Source: Alistipes shahii WAL 8301 (GTDB taxonomy: Bacteria > Bacteroidota > Bacteroidia > Bacteroidales > Rikenellaceae). Taken from it: DNA of 64,000 bases. The translations under genes were made by a program, and so were the position numbers. The stretch lies in contig NZ_CP102253.1 in the NCBI RefSeq assembly GCF_025145845.1, forward strand, positions 3,100,001 to 3,164,000, given 5' to 3'. Of this stretch, positions 52,123 through 60,966 are shown one piece after another. The notes under the pieces are model-generated. The model ran no database searches. It had not been told where the DNA came from and saw only the letters and a list, made by a program, of their open reading frames with translations. Positions within the stretch are counted from its first letter, which is position 1. Each line of letters starts with the position of its first letter.

Positions 52123-52647
52123 ATGAAATGGATAAAAAAGCTATTTTGTGGCAACACCGAGGCTACTCCTTCTAATATCGAAGCCCACAAAGACGAAATA
52201 AAAGTACCTGTATCTTTTTTATCGGCTCAAAACATCGTTTACGCTGGGGAAGAAGTCGGCCTTTCTCGTTTGGCTTTCAAAGCTAAACAATTAGGGAACA
52301 AATACGTTACAATAGATAGAAATATTTATTACCAAGCACTTAATAACATTGCAAAAGGTAGACGGCTGGATTATTCAATACAAAGAAGCGCAAAGCTAAA
52401 TTTGCTTGGCATTAGGTACGAAAAGGAAGGGAATATAGAAGACGCGGTAAAAGTCTACGAAGAAAATATAGCGATGCGTTCCAACGGTCGCCACGCATAC
52501 GATAGGTTGAAAATTATATATCGACGACAAAAGGATAGGGAAAACGAAATCCGGGTTTTAAGAGTGGCTATTGGTGTATTCGGGGAAGATTCGGAATATA
52601 ACGAACGCTTGCTTAAACTGCTATCTAAAACAAAGGAGCCTTTTTAA
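52123..52647 (+). CDS. TPR-like protein co-transcribed with the lipoprotein
   Basis: 174 residues beginning 1 bp after the lipoprotein stop codon. The C-terminal half has paired helices of tetratricopeptide type (LNLLGIRYEKEGNIEDAVKV and HAYDRLKIIYRRQKDRENEI). The N-terminus is basic (MKWIKKLFCGN). No signal peptide. Function unknown; coupling to the lipoprotein gene suggests a shared role. A terminator follows at 52748. Confidence 0.75.
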   Translation: MKWIKKLFCGNTEATPSNIEAHKDEIKVPVSFLSAQNIVYAGEEVGLSRLAFKAKQLGNKYVTIDRNIYYQALNNIAKGRRLDYSIQRSAKLNLLGIRYEKEGNIEDAVKVYEENIAMRSNGRHAYDRLKIIYRRQKDRENEIRVLRVAIGVFGEDSEYNERLLKLLSKTKEPF

Positions 52648-52747
52648 TGCCGAGAAACGCCCCTATTTTCGTGCATCGTCTTTGTGTAGTATTAAATACC
52701 CGTCCGCCAAACAGAACGCCGTAAAATGGAAATTTGGGAAAAATAAG

Positions 52748-52772
52748 GAAGGAGTAGCGCGGTGCTACTCCT
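52748..52772. terminator. bidirectional terminator
   Basis: Perfect 10-bp stem AAGGAGTAGC / GCTACTCCTT with a 5-nt loop, followed by TCTTTTC on the plus strand and by CCTTATTTTT on the minus strand. It ends both the lipoprotein/TPR unit and the terminase-portal-MuF operon. Confidence 0.88.
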
Positions 52773-52956
52773 TCTTTTCGTCTGTATCGTCGTCTTCCGC
52801 CATTGCGTCGGTTTCTGCCTGCCAACGGTCAATAGCGGCCGCGTTCCGCTCGTAAAACTTTTGCCGCTCTGCTTCCGGGGTATTCGCCCAATCCTTTATA
52901 GCCTGTGTAAACGGGTTCTTCGGGTCAAGGGCTTTTAATTTCTCTTCGTCTGTCAT
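52765..52956 (-). CDS. small acidic phage protein
   Basis: 63 residues, helical and very acidic at the C-terminus (DAMAEDDDTDEKKE). It starts 4 bp inside the end of the MuF-toxin gene and is the last gene of that operon. Small size, acidity and coupling would suit an antitoxin or immunity factor for the ADP-ribosyltransferase, but there is no sequence evidence for that. Confidence 0.6.
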   Translation of the reverse strand: MTDEEKLKALDPKNPFTQAIKDWANTPEAERQKFYERNAAAIDRWQAETDAMAEDDDTDEKKE

Positions 52957-54650
52957 AATTCCCGCATTTTAACGTAAATAGTGCCGAACAAATCCGTATC
53001 GGTGCTTACTATCTTAAACTTGGTACCGTTAGTAAATAATACTTCCTGCTGGTCTTCGGTAGCAAATTTACCGTTAAATTCCGAAATATCGGATATGTCG
53101 CGGCCGTTTTTACTCTGAATCTCAAAAAGTATCCGTACTTCCGACTTCTTCAAATCCCGATAGCTGGCAAATCGCCAAGCTACGGCCGGGGTCTTCGTCG
53201 ATGAAGTGAAAATAGCGTGTTTTATTTCGTCCCTGCCAGCGTAAAGGCGTTCGTAATCCTTCCGCTTCATAATCGCGCCTCGGTAGACGGTTCCCCGATA
53301 CTTCGGCAATTCTTCCAACGCCTTAGCCATAAGGGAAGCCGAAGCCTTGTTAAAGTCGGTAAGGGTGCCTTTATCCAACTGCTTATTAAGCTGCCGGTAG
53401 TTCCCGCCTTGCTGGGTGTAGTGATGAAGGGCCGCAAGTTCTGTATTCTGAATATCCGGGTAAAGCGTACTAAGCAATTGCGTTGCCCGTTCCATTGCTT
53501 CGGCTGTGCTTCTTGCTCTCGTAAACTTCCGTTCTTCGGCGGTGTAGGTGTTTACCGGCAACGTGCCTATACTTTTACGGTTATCCCGAACAAAGTACGG
53601 TAAGGTCTTCCAACCTTTCGAGCGTTCCTCGTTTTTGGCTATCCAATCGGTCAAGGCTTTCGGAACCTGCGTTACGGTGCGCTGGGGGTTCGGTTTCCAA
53701 TCCTTCAACTTTCCGGCCTTACGTGCCCTTATTCGTTCCCTAAAATCGCTTTCCGAAATAAAGATAGGCACCATTTCGCAACGGCAATGCGGATGCCAAC
53801 CCGTCCAAAGGAAAGTTTTAGGGTATCGACCGGCTAATACGTCGCAAATATCGTATAAGGTTCGTAATTTACCGTTAATTACTACCGTATGGTTATTGCT
53901 CAACCGAATTTCGTACCCGATAATAAGGGGGTTATTTTGGTAGCTTTCCCACTCTGCACGGCGGTAGGCGGCGTTCATTTCGGTAACGGCAAGGCGGCGG
54001 GCGTTCTTGTACGCCGACCTATATACACCTTGGCCGGGGTGGTACTGTTTCGCCGCTTGGCTTAATTCAAGTTCCCCGGTTTCCTTGTTGCGAACCCGTC
54101 TATAAAGCGCGTCGGGATTGTTCAAGTACCCGCGAAGGCTACGGCTTACTTCTTCCGGGCTTTTCCCTTCAAGTATGCCGTTTTGTATGATAATTTCAAG
54201 TTCTTGTTTCGCCTTCGCCGTCAAATTCCAAACACGGGTAGATAGGTTCATACCCTCGCGGCTGGCATTGGCGTAGGCATGGCCCGTTGCTCCTTTGGCC
54301 CGGTGTGCCTTTACTGCCTGTTCGCAAATGTCGGTAGTTTCTTTCCGCCGCGTCGAAGTCTTCCCGAATACTTCTAACACCTGTTCCTTTACCCGTGCTT
54401 CTCCTTTGTCCCAACTTCCTATAATTCCGTTCTTGGTAATAAGGGCTGTTTTGCTGCTAAGGTCTTTTAGGTACCGGTCTAACTTGCGTTCGGCGGCCGG
54501 GTTCCCTTTCCAGGTAAAAGAAGCCCCCGATTCTATCGCTTTCCTAACCTCGGTAAGTTTTAGGGCCGCGTGATAGGTATTGCCAAACAAGGCGTAAAGT
54601 TGCTTTTCTACGCTTGCTATATATTTTATAACTTCTTGCCTTTTATCCAT
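52953..54650 (-). CDS. MuF-family head protein fused to an ADP-ribosyltransferase domain
   Basis: 565 residues. The middle (~residues 190-320) carries the phage Mu F / SPP1 gp7 head-morphogenesis domain, with RRLAVTEMNAAYRRAEWESYQ and its signature TGWHPHCRCEMVPI. The C-terminal ~150 residues have the R-S-E layout of ADP-ribosyltransferase toxins: Arg457 in VYRGAIM, the FTSST motif (481-485), and Gln534-x-Glu536 in DQQEVLF. MuF-toxin fusions of this type are packaged in the capsid and thought to be injected with DNA. Catalytic residues look intact. Confidence 0.88.
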   Translation of the reverse strand: MDKRQEVIKYIASVEKQLYALFGNTYHAALKLTEVRKAIESGASFTWKGNPAAERKLDRYLKDLSSKTALITKNGIIGSWDKGEARVKEQVLEVFGKTSTRRKETTDICEQAVKAHRAKGATGHAYANASREGMNLSTRVWNLTAKAKQELEIIIQNGILEGKSPEEVSRSLRGYLNNPDALYRRVRNKETGELELSQAAKQYHPGQGVYRSAYKNARRLAVTEMNAAYRRAEWESYQNNPLIIGYEIRLSNNHTVVINGKLRTLYDICDVLAGRYPKTFLWTGWHPHCRCEMVPIFISESDFRERIRARKAGKLKDWKPNPQRTVTQVPKALTDWIAKNEERSKGWKTLPYFVRDNRKSIGTLPVNTYTAEERKFTRARSTAEAMERATQLLSTLYPDIQNTELAALHHYTQQGGNYRQLNKQLDKGTLTDFNKASASLMAKALEELPKYRGTVYRGAIMKRKDYERLYAGRDEIKHAIFTSSTKTPAVAWRFASYRDLKKSEVRILFEIQSKNGRDISDISEFNGKFATEDQQEVLFTNGTKFKIVSTDTDLFGTIYVKMREL

Positions 54651-55105
54651 TACGCCCTAAGTTCTTCTATTGCAATTTGGATATACTTACTTAAAATTGC
54701 GTTTAACTCGCTGCAAGGGCCGCTAATTACGTCGTACCCCTTGCTTTCAACGTATAGGGCATAATCGGCGGCGGCAACGATAACCGCTACTATGTCGTTC
54801 GGGTATTGTGCTGCCGCTTCTTCCGCCATACGCTTACCTTTTTCTACGCCTTCGCTTCCTTTCTCCCCGCCGGTAGAACCGAAACTTTCCGCTACCTTTT
54901 CGCCGTGATTGTAGATAACAAAGCCAATCGACGAACGTAATAGGTGCGTTCGGTCTTTGTAAGTGTTCAATAGTTTAGCGTTCTGCGTAACCTCTAAACA
55001 AGCCATTTGCATAGCGTCTACAACGGTGGCAGTTATGATGTCTACCGCTTCGTAAACGCCTGCAAATAGCTTATCTATGTCGAATTTTGCTACTATGTTA
55101 CCCAT
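54650..55105 (-). CDS. HK97 gp10-like head-tail / minor head protein
   Basis: 151 residues. A helical N-terminal part is followed by AKLLNTYKDRTHLLRSSIGF and ADYALYVESKGYDVI, the pattern of gp10-type proteins (hydroxyl-rich strand, then YAxYVE). It lies between portal and MuF genes and overlaps the MuF start by one base. Role in connector assembly inferred from family resemblance. Confidence 0.65.
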   Translation of the reverse strand: MGNIVAKFDIDKLFAGVYEAVDIITATVVDAMQMACLEVTQNAKLLNTYKDRTHLLRSSIGFVIYNHGEKVAESFGSTGGEKGSEGVEKGKRMAEEAAAQYPNDIVAVIVAAADYALYVESKGYDVISGPCSELNAILSKYIQIAIEELRA

Positions 55106-55131
55106 ATCTTAATTAGATACTTGGTTAGTAG

Positions 55132-56622
55132 TTATACGGTGGGTTCGTAAATAGACGAATAGGAAGCCGCGCTTTCTTCGGCTTCTATCTGTTCTATCTC
55201 TGCGTCCGTGTCGTTTACCCAGCCCAACTGTTGTACGGCCGTCTTCCGCGAACAAATAGCCTTCTGACCGGTGGCCGAAAGAAGAAGGTTTACGTTCGCG
55301 GCTTCGTCCTCAATCATAAACGGCACTATTTCGGGTTCGATAATAAGGCTACCGCAAGCGTCTACAAAAGCCTTATCCTTGGCGTTCATTTGTGCTAAAA
55401 ACGCCTGTATTACGCTTAATCGACGCTGTAAATAATCGTCGAACACCTCGCATTTGTCCTGTACTTTTAGGTGCGCGTCCATAAATAGCAACTTCAAGGC
55501 TACACCCGAAACGGCCCCGATACCCTTTACCGAATCGAAAGCAATATCCGGCGTTTGCGTAATGGTGTAAATCATACGCAAAAGGGTTTCTATCTCTAAT
55601 TTGACGCTTTCGGGGGCTTGCGCCCAGCTTAGATATTGTGCGGTCGCGCCTTCTTCGCCCTCGATAACGGCCCCGCTTTCGCCCTTCTTGGCCCAACCCA
55701 AAATAGTACCCGTAGTAAAGATTTTCGGGCTTGCGTGGTAGTCGTTGGTATCGGCGAAGTTAGAAAGCAACTTTTCCAAGCGGTCTATAAGGTTCTGCAC
55801 GTCTTCCCATTCTACGGCGGGCTGGCGGCCATAGATAACCGGGATTTTGCCTATTTGGTTCTTCTTGGGGTAGCCGTCCAATAACTGCCATTGGTTGCTG
55901 GTAAGCGTCCATTTCCGTATTTCGGTATCGGTATAGGTTTCGAAATAGGTATGTTTTACCCCCGCGCTATCCTTTACGACGTATTCGCGGGAAAAAGCTA
56001 CCATATCGCCCGTTTCATCGAAGTAGGGGTAAAGCCTATCGCCGAACAACGGGCTAAAAATGGCTACCCGAAGTTTGTGCGTTGAATCGAAGCCGTAGTT
56101 TTTCGTCGGTTTCTCCACCGGGTACCAAAGTTCGGCCGATTCCTTACTGCTATACATACCCCGCGCTACCTTTCGGTTAAGGGTGCGGCTTTTGTTATCG
56201 AACAAAACACGCTTTACAGCCTTCAAAACGTCGGCTTCCTTGGTGCCTTCTTCCGGTTCCGCATTAAGAATTACGGGGTTTCCAAACGTGAAGGCTACGG
56301 CCCGCTTTACTATAAGTTTCTGAATCGCCAAGGCTACGCGGGCTACCGGCTCGATACGGAAGTTTTCGGTTTCCCCGTCGCCATTGGTAACGGTCTTTAT
56401 GTTCTTCTTTTCTTCGTCGTTTATATCGAAGTCGGAAAGGTCTACTTTTACCTTCTTATCCCTACGCTTTACCGGGTCGTTTACGTCGTGGCCTTGGGGG
56501 TCAAGCTGGGCGATATATTCGGCCGCGTTCGGCTCGGTCGCATTACGTCCGTTCTTCAATTCGGCAATAGCGGTACTATGGTTCTCGCTCGCCAAAAGTT
56601 CGTTAATCTGCTTGCTGTTCAT
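55132..56622 (-). CDS. phage portal protein (SPP1 gp6 type)
   Basis: 496 residues. The N-terminal region, RIEPVARVALAIQKLIVKRAVAFTFG-like segment and FADTNDYHASPKIFTTG, followed by the long helical stem region with GAVSGVALKLLFMDAHLKVQ, match SPP1-family portals. It forms the dodecameric DNA gate at one capsid vertex. It is encoded 25 bp after the terminase large-subunit gene, the normal order. Confidence 0.88.
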   Translation of the reverse strand: MNSKQINELLASENHSTAIAELKNGRNATEPNAAEYIAQLDPQGHDVNDPVKRRDKKVKVDLSDFDINDEEKKNIKTVTNGDGETENFRIEPVARVALAIQKLIVKRAVAFTFGNPVILNAEPEEGTKEADVLKAVKRVLFDNKSRTLNRKVARGMYSSKESAELWYPVEKPTKNYGFDSTHKLRVAIFSPLFGDRLYPYFDETGDMVAFSREYVVKDSAGVKHTYFETYTDTEIRKWTLTSNQWQLLDGYPKKNQIGKIPVIYGRQPAVEWEDVQNLIDRLEKLLSNFADTNDYHASPKIFTTGTILGWAKKGESGAVIEGEEGATAQYLSWAQAPESVKLEIETLLRMIYTITQTPDIAFDSVKGIGAVSGVALKLLFMDAHLKVQDKCEVFDDYLQRRLSVIQAFLAQMNAKDKAFVDACGSLIIEPEIVPFMIEDEAANVNLLLSATGQKAICSRKTAVQQLGWVNDTDAEIEQIEAEESAASYSSIYEPTV

Positions 56623-56647
56623 TTTATTGTCTATTGATAGTTAAACA

Positions 56648-58111
56648 TTATGCGAAATATCCGGCCGCGCTTTTCTTACCTGTAATTGGCCGTTGCTCTA
56701 CGGTTCCGGTCAATGCGTCCGGCGCGTCATCGTGGGCGTTCTTGCCAACCTTCATATAGTGCGTAAGGGCTTGGTAGAAATCGGGCCACATTTGCGCCCA
56801 CCCGCGCGGGAAATAGGTAAGGTTTTGCACTTCCGCGCTATGCGTAAATATGCGTACGGCTTTGTTTTGGCTTTGGTGGAACCACTTAATACGGGTTTTG
56901 TTGTTACCCATTAACCGGGCTTGTTTCTCTACATTACGCGCGAAGCCCCGGCCGCCGTTGTTGCTCTCTACTACGGCCAATTCTACCGCGTGTTTGGTTA
57001 GCATTTCGGCCGTTTTGGGTTCGGTGTACTCCATAGGTTTAGCCGTATAAAGCACGTCCAAAATAAAGTTTCCTATCTCGGTTTCAAGGTAGGTTATCGA
57101 GCAAAGGAAATCCGCGCCTTCGTCCGCCGTATCGGTATAGTTCTTAACCTTCCGTAGCTTGGTGGCCGGCAGTATGTCGTATTCCTTAAAAGGATTTTCG
57201 TACATAAGGCCCTGCAAAGGTTTGGGGTCTTGCTGGTAAAGGCTTTCGAATACGTGCGGGTTTCGGGTGCGTATGGCTTCCAACTTTTCTAAGTTGTGGC
57301 GTTCGGGCCATAGTGCCGTACCTTCTTCGCGCGGGTCGTATTCGGTAGGTGCGCCCTTCTTAATCGCTTGGTAGGTTACTACTACCCACCCGTTCGGATT
57401 GTTTACCGGGTCGTATATTCCTTGCTGCTCCAATAGGCGGCCGGCTAAGTCCTTTTCGTGCCAGCGGGTAAATACTATAAGCTGCTGGCTATTGTTGTGT
57501 AATCGGGTTTCGGCAACCGTATCGTACCAATCTTCGATAGCTTCCCGAACAACTGCCGACCACGCCGTTTTAGCGTCCTTATAAATGTCGTCCATTATCA
57601 GGGTATCTACCGGTTCGCCCGTAAGCGGGCCACCTACGCCGACGGTCTTAAAACCGCCCCGGTGTCCTACTATTTCGCACTCGTCGGCATTGCGAAGCCA
57701 TGCACCGGCAACGGTCGTAATGTTCGATGAATTAAGGCGCGTTTCCGGGAATATCTCGGCATATTCCGGCGTGTCTATAATGCGCTGTATTTCGCGGTTG
57801 AACTTACGGGCTTTCGGTGCCGAATAGCTTACGACGGCTATTTTATTGTCCGGGTTCCGGCCAAGTATATAAGCCGGAAGGCGGCGCGTAGAACCTTCGC
57901 TTTTGCCGTGCTGGGGCGGCATGAATACCATTAGCTTTTTAATCTTCCCTTCCGCGAATAAGGTTAGAACGTGGTAATATCGTACATGAAATTCAGCAGG
58001 GTCGAAAGTAGGCATAGTAGCACGGGTAAACGGCAAAAGGTCGGTACGTGCTTCGCGTATCAACCTTTCCCGCAATGCGGCTATATACTCTATTTTCTCT
58101 TGGCGCGTCAT
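56648..58111 (-). CDS. terminase large subunit
   Basis: 487 residues. The ATPase Walker A-like motif is MPPQHGKSEGS, Walker B is TLIMDDIYKDAKTAW, and the coupling region includes FTRWHEKDLAGRLLEQQG. The C-terminal RNase H-like nuclease region includes NYTDTADEGADFL with a metal-binding Asp and AVVESNNGGRGFARNV. It packages phage DNA through the portal. The start overlaps the small-subunit stop by 4 bp. Confidence 0.95.
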   Translation of the reverse strand: MTRQEKIEYIAALRERLIREARTDLLPFTRATMPTFDPAEFHVRYYHVLTLFAEGKIKKLMVFMPPQHGKSEGSTRRLPAYILGRNPDNKIAVVSYSAPKARKFNREIQRIIDTPEYAEIFPETRLNSSNITTVAGAWLRNADECEIVGHRGGFKTVGVGGPLTGEPVDTLIMDDIYKDAKTAWSAVVREAIEDWYDTVAETRLHNNSQQLIVFTRWHEKDLAGRLLEQQGIYDPVNNPNGWVVVTYQAIKKGAPTEYDPREEGTALWPERHNLEKLEAIRTRNPHVFESLYQQDPKPLQGLMYENPFKEYDILPATKLRKVKNYTDTADEGADFLCSITYLETEIGNFILDVLYTAKPMEYTEPKTAEMLTKHAVELAVVESNNGGRGFARNVEKQARLMGNNKTRIKWFHQSQNKAVRIFTHSAEVQNLTYFPRGWAQMWPDFYQALTHYMKVGKNAHDDAPDALTGTVEQRPITGKKSAAGYFA

Positions 58112-58626
58112 TTATCTAATTTCTTTTCCAATTCGGCTATACGTGCGTCTAATTCTTCGTCGGTAAGCTGCCCGAATAAGTCCTTACCGTCCTTGCCTGT
58201 TACCTCGTTGTTCTGCCTGTTCTTCCAATTCTCCGGCTCTCCGTTGGTTAGTGTAAAGATTATCGCTGCCGTGTCCGGCTGGTAGTGTTTATCGACTATC
58301 TTTTGTTCCTTTATTCGCGGTATCTCCTTGCCGTTTATGTCGTACTTGCCGGAACCTACCGTAGTGATGTGTTTTTCCTGCACCGTGTACCCTTGTATCT
58401 TTCGTAGAAGGCTTTTTTTCGCTTCGGCTACGAAGAAGGCCATACGTTCCGCTTCGGCCTTTTTTATATTCTCCGAAAACTCCGGAAACCGGGTAATCCA
58501 ATCGTAATAAGTAGAATCGGAAATTTTAACCATACGGCATACTTCCGCCACCGTATAGGTGTCGGTAGCGATAAGCGAACATATCTTTTCGGCTATCTTC
58601 TTATTGTATTTCGTCGGTCTTCCCAT
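58108..58626 (-). CDS. terminase small subunit
   Basis: 172 residues with an N-terminal helix-turn-helix (MGRPTKYNKKIAEKICSLIA, VAEVCRMVKISDSTYYDWI) that would recognise the packaging site, and a coiled-coil C-terminus (LTDEELDARIAELEKKLDK). Position directly before the large subunit is typical. Confidence 0.88.
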   Translation of the reverse strand: MGRPTKYNKKIAEKICSLIATDTYTVAEVCRMVKISDSTYYDWITRFPEFSENIKKAEAERMAFFVAEAKKSLLRKIQGYTVQEKHITTVGSGKYDINGKEIPRIKEQKIVDKHYQPDTAAIIFTLTNGEPENWKNRQNNEVTGKDGKDLFGQLTDEELDARIAELEKKLDK

Positions 58627-58633
58627 TACTTAC

Positions 58634-60205
58634 TTATTGCGGTAAATCGTCCCCCGCGTGTAATTCTCCAAATTCTTCTTTAATCGCCTTCGGGTCGCCT
58701 TTGTAGAATACCAATACGTCGTCGTGAAGGCCGCTATTCGCGCGGGTCTTATTGAACTGTTCTACGGCCTTCGTTACCTGCACTTCTTCGAATTGGTCTA
58801 CCGTTTCTTCTACCGAACCTTTGCAAAAGACTAATACGTTTTGGTGTAGCTTGCCAATTTTGCGGCCCGTGTTCATCTGCTTGCGAACCCGGATAGCAAG
58901 GCTTGTTACCTGGTTTACTAAAATCAAATGGTTATAGTAGCTTAGGCCGCACTCCGTAAAGGCTTCGATAGTGTGGCCTATGAAATTGCGGTAAATGCCC
59001 TTTTTATCTCGAATATCCCCAACTACGAAGACGGCAAAGCGGTTGTTCTTCAATCGGGCGCAAGCCTGCTTTATTGCGGCTTTGTAGGCTTCCAAGAACT
59101 GCGGGTAATCCATATTGGAAATATCGCGGGGGTCATTGCTATATACTTCCAAATCTGCGTACGGCGGGCAAGAAAATACCATATCGAAATCGCCGGTAAC
59201 GCCGTTCTTTTGTAACACGTCTTCAAGCTGCGTACTATCGCCAACCGTCCAACGCGGCGCAATGTCGGCCGGCATGTTACCTAATACTTCCTTCGCGTTC
59301 TCGATATTGGCTACTACCTGTTTCTCCCGAAGGTCGTTACCAACGTACGGCATATTCAATTTTGCCGCTACGATACCGCGAACACTTCCACCGGCGAAGG
59401 GGTCTAAAATGCGGCCGCCCTCAATATTGAACCAACGGTAGGAAAGTTCGGTTAGAACGGGGTCGAATATTGAAGTAGTCGCCATAGCTTGTATTCCCTG
59501 CTTCTCCATTTCCGCTAACAATTCATCGGTAGACGGTTCCCGCCCCAAGGTTTCCCGAAGTGCGTTTTTGGTATCGTAAAAGGCAGGCGGTTGTGCTGAT
59601 TTGGCAAATGTCAAATCTTCGTCCCTGCCTTCCTCGCTCTTTATGCCTATTTCCAACCAAGCGCGGCGGCGTTCCTGCCATTCGGCCGTACGGGTATTAA
59701 GCACGGAAAAAGGCGGCATTACGAAGTCGTCTTTAAGTCTTCTAAGCTGTTCTTCGGTATCTTCTTCCCCTTGGCCGCCTTCTCCGCCGTAGCCTTCCAA
59801 TTCTACGCCCCAATCGTCGGGGGCTATATCCCACTTATCCGACGCTTGGGTAAGTGCCGCTTCGTCCCAAGCCAAGTTAGCGGCCCCGGTCGCATTGTCG
59901 GCTAAGGCAAGTTCGCGCCCTTCCCGCGTGTCTAAATCTATGTCGGTACGCTTTACCGCTACTATTTCTTCGCCGGTGGTTTCGACTATCAAAACCTTTT
60001 CTAAGCCAATTTGCCCGGCGTTTTCTACGGTCTTGTTTCCGGCTATAATACGGTTGTTCTTATCCAAAAGAATAGAACGGCCCGCCCCGAATTGGCGCAG
60101 GCTCTTTTCTATCAAACTTTGGCCGAACTGCGTACCCTTGTTAAAATTCACGTCGTCCGGTACAAGTTGGGCTATATCCGCTTCTATAATCTTCTTCGGT
60201 GTCAT
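58634..60205 (-). CDS. ParB-domain / DNA methyltransferase fusion
   Basis: 523 residues. The N-terminal ~100 residues form a ParB/Srx-like domain (AGRSILLDKNNRIIAGNKTVENA). The C-terminal part is an N6-adenine or N4-cytosine methyltransferase: motif I DPFAGGSVRG (Asp268) and catalytic motif IV CPPY (346-349). Phages use such fusions to modify their DNA against host restriction. It precedes the terminase genes in one operon. Target sequence unknown. Confidence 0.9.
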   Translation of the reverse strand: MTPKKIIEADIAQLVPDDVNFNKGTQFGQSLIEKSLRQFGAGRSILLDKNNRIIAGNKTVENAGQIGLEKVLIVETTGEEIVAVKRTDIDLDTREGRELALADNATGAANLAWDEAALTQASDKWDIAPDDWGVELEGYGGEGGQGEEDTEEQLRRLKDDFVMPPFSVLNTRTAEWQERRRAWLEIGIKSEEGRDEDLTFAKSAQPPAFYDTKNALRETLGREPSTDELLAEMEKQGIQAMATTSIFDPVLTELSYRWFNIEGGRILDPFAGGSVRGIVAAKLNMPYVGNDLREKQVVANIENAKEVLGNMPADIAPRWTVGDSTQLEDVLQKNGVTGDFDMVFSCPPYADLEVYSNDPRDISNMDYPQFLEAYKAAIKQACARLKNNRFAVFVVGDIRDKKGIYRNFIGHTIEAFTECGLSYYNHLILVNQVTSLAIRVRKQMNTGRKIGKLHQNVLVFCKGSVEETVDQFEEVQVTKAVEQFNKTRANSGLHDDVLVFYKGDPKAIKEEFGELHAGDDLPQ

Positions 60206-60210
60206 AGGCT

Positions 60211-60501
60211 CTACACGATGAAGTGGAAGACTAAGCGGGCCAATAGTACGTTAAGGACACCGGCAAGTACACCGACTACCGAAAAAATGAAATCCCAAAC
60301 TTCCGGGGTTCCTTTCTTGCTGAAATTGTCGTAAAGCTCTTTCCCGGCGGCGGCCGCAATCCCGGCGCAAAGGCCATAGAATACACCGAAAAGCCCCACG
60401 AAGAAGGCGATAATAAAGCCCGCCGCTAAATGTAGCCATTTGTCCGAACTGAATAAGTAGCCCTTAAAGGTCGTAAGAGCCTGTAAAATCTTTTCTTTCA
60501 T
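60211..60501 (-). CDS. small membrane protein
   Basis: 96 residues with hydrophobic segments LHLAAGFIIAFFVGLFGVFYG and FIFSVVGVLAGVLNVLLARLV. The pattern WLHLAAGF...GKELYD...GTPEVWDFIFSVVGVLAG resembles YfiM/DUF2279-like proteins seen in phages and bacteria. It is the first gene of the methyltransferase-terminase operon, 40 bp behind a palindromic promoter. Function unknown. Confidence 0.7.
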   Translation of the reverse strand: MKEKILQALTTFKGYLFSSDKWLHLAAGFIIAFFVGLFGVFYGLCAGIAAAAGKELYDNFSKKGTPEVWDFIFSVVGVLAGVLNVLLARLVFHFIV

Positions 60502-60541
60502 ACCTGCGTACGTTTATTTGTGTGTAAATATTCGCGTTACG

Positions 60542-60579
60542 CAAAAATAAAAGAAGCGTATTATTATAATACGCTTCTT
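60542..60579 (-). promoter_or_regulatory. palindromic phage promoter for the packaging operon
   Basis: On the minus strand a perfect 13-bp-arm dyad (60551-60579, core CGTATTA-TTA-TAATACG at 60557-60573) is followed immediately by the -7 element TATTTTTG (60542-60549) and then CGTAAC. The core-to--7 distance and the flanking GTAAC agree with the site at 36758-36791. It lies 40 bp upstream of the 96-residue membrane protein gene. Confidence 0.78.
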
Positions 60580-60600
60580 TATCCAAGAATAATTAAAAAG

Positions 60601-60966
60601 TTACCAACATAGATGGGGGATATATGCCCGTATAACCTGCTGGAAATCTTCTAAGGAACGGCAAACGATGTACTTATTACCGTGCGCTTCGGCCAACGCT
60701 TGCCACTCCTTTTGCGTGGGTGTCTGCCGGCTGCTTTTGCTGGGGGTCTTAAACTCGATACAAAGGGAATGAAACCCGCCGGAAGGGTAAAGTAGGATAA
60801 GGTCGGCAACCCCGGCCGTTACTCCTTCGCCCTTCATAATCGCGGCTTCCTTTGCGTTCCTCGCCCCGCCGTTCGGAACCGCGAAAAGAAGGCGGCCTAT
60901 TTTCGGGTACTGCAACCGGAACCAAGTAACGCAGTCCTTCTGTATTTGGCTTTCTATATGTCGCAT
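60601..60966 (-). CDS. VRR-NUC domain nuclease
   Basis: 121 residues matching stand-alone VRR-NUC proteins of phages: ESQIQKDCVTWFRLQYPKIG, FAVPNGGARNAKEAAIMKGEG, GVADLILLYPSGGFHSLCIEFK with the PD-(D/E)xK-type Asp and Glu-x-Lys, and QKEWQALAEAHGNKYIVCRS. This is the virus-type replication-repair nuclease, thought to process branched DNA. All key residues are present. Confidence 0.9.
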   Translation of the reverse strand: MRHIESQIQKDCVTWFRLQYPKIGRLLFAVPNGGARNAKEAAIMKGEGVTAGVADLILLYPSGGFHSLCIEFKTPSKSSRQTPTQKEWQALAEAHGNKYIVCRSLEDFQQVIRAYIPHLCW

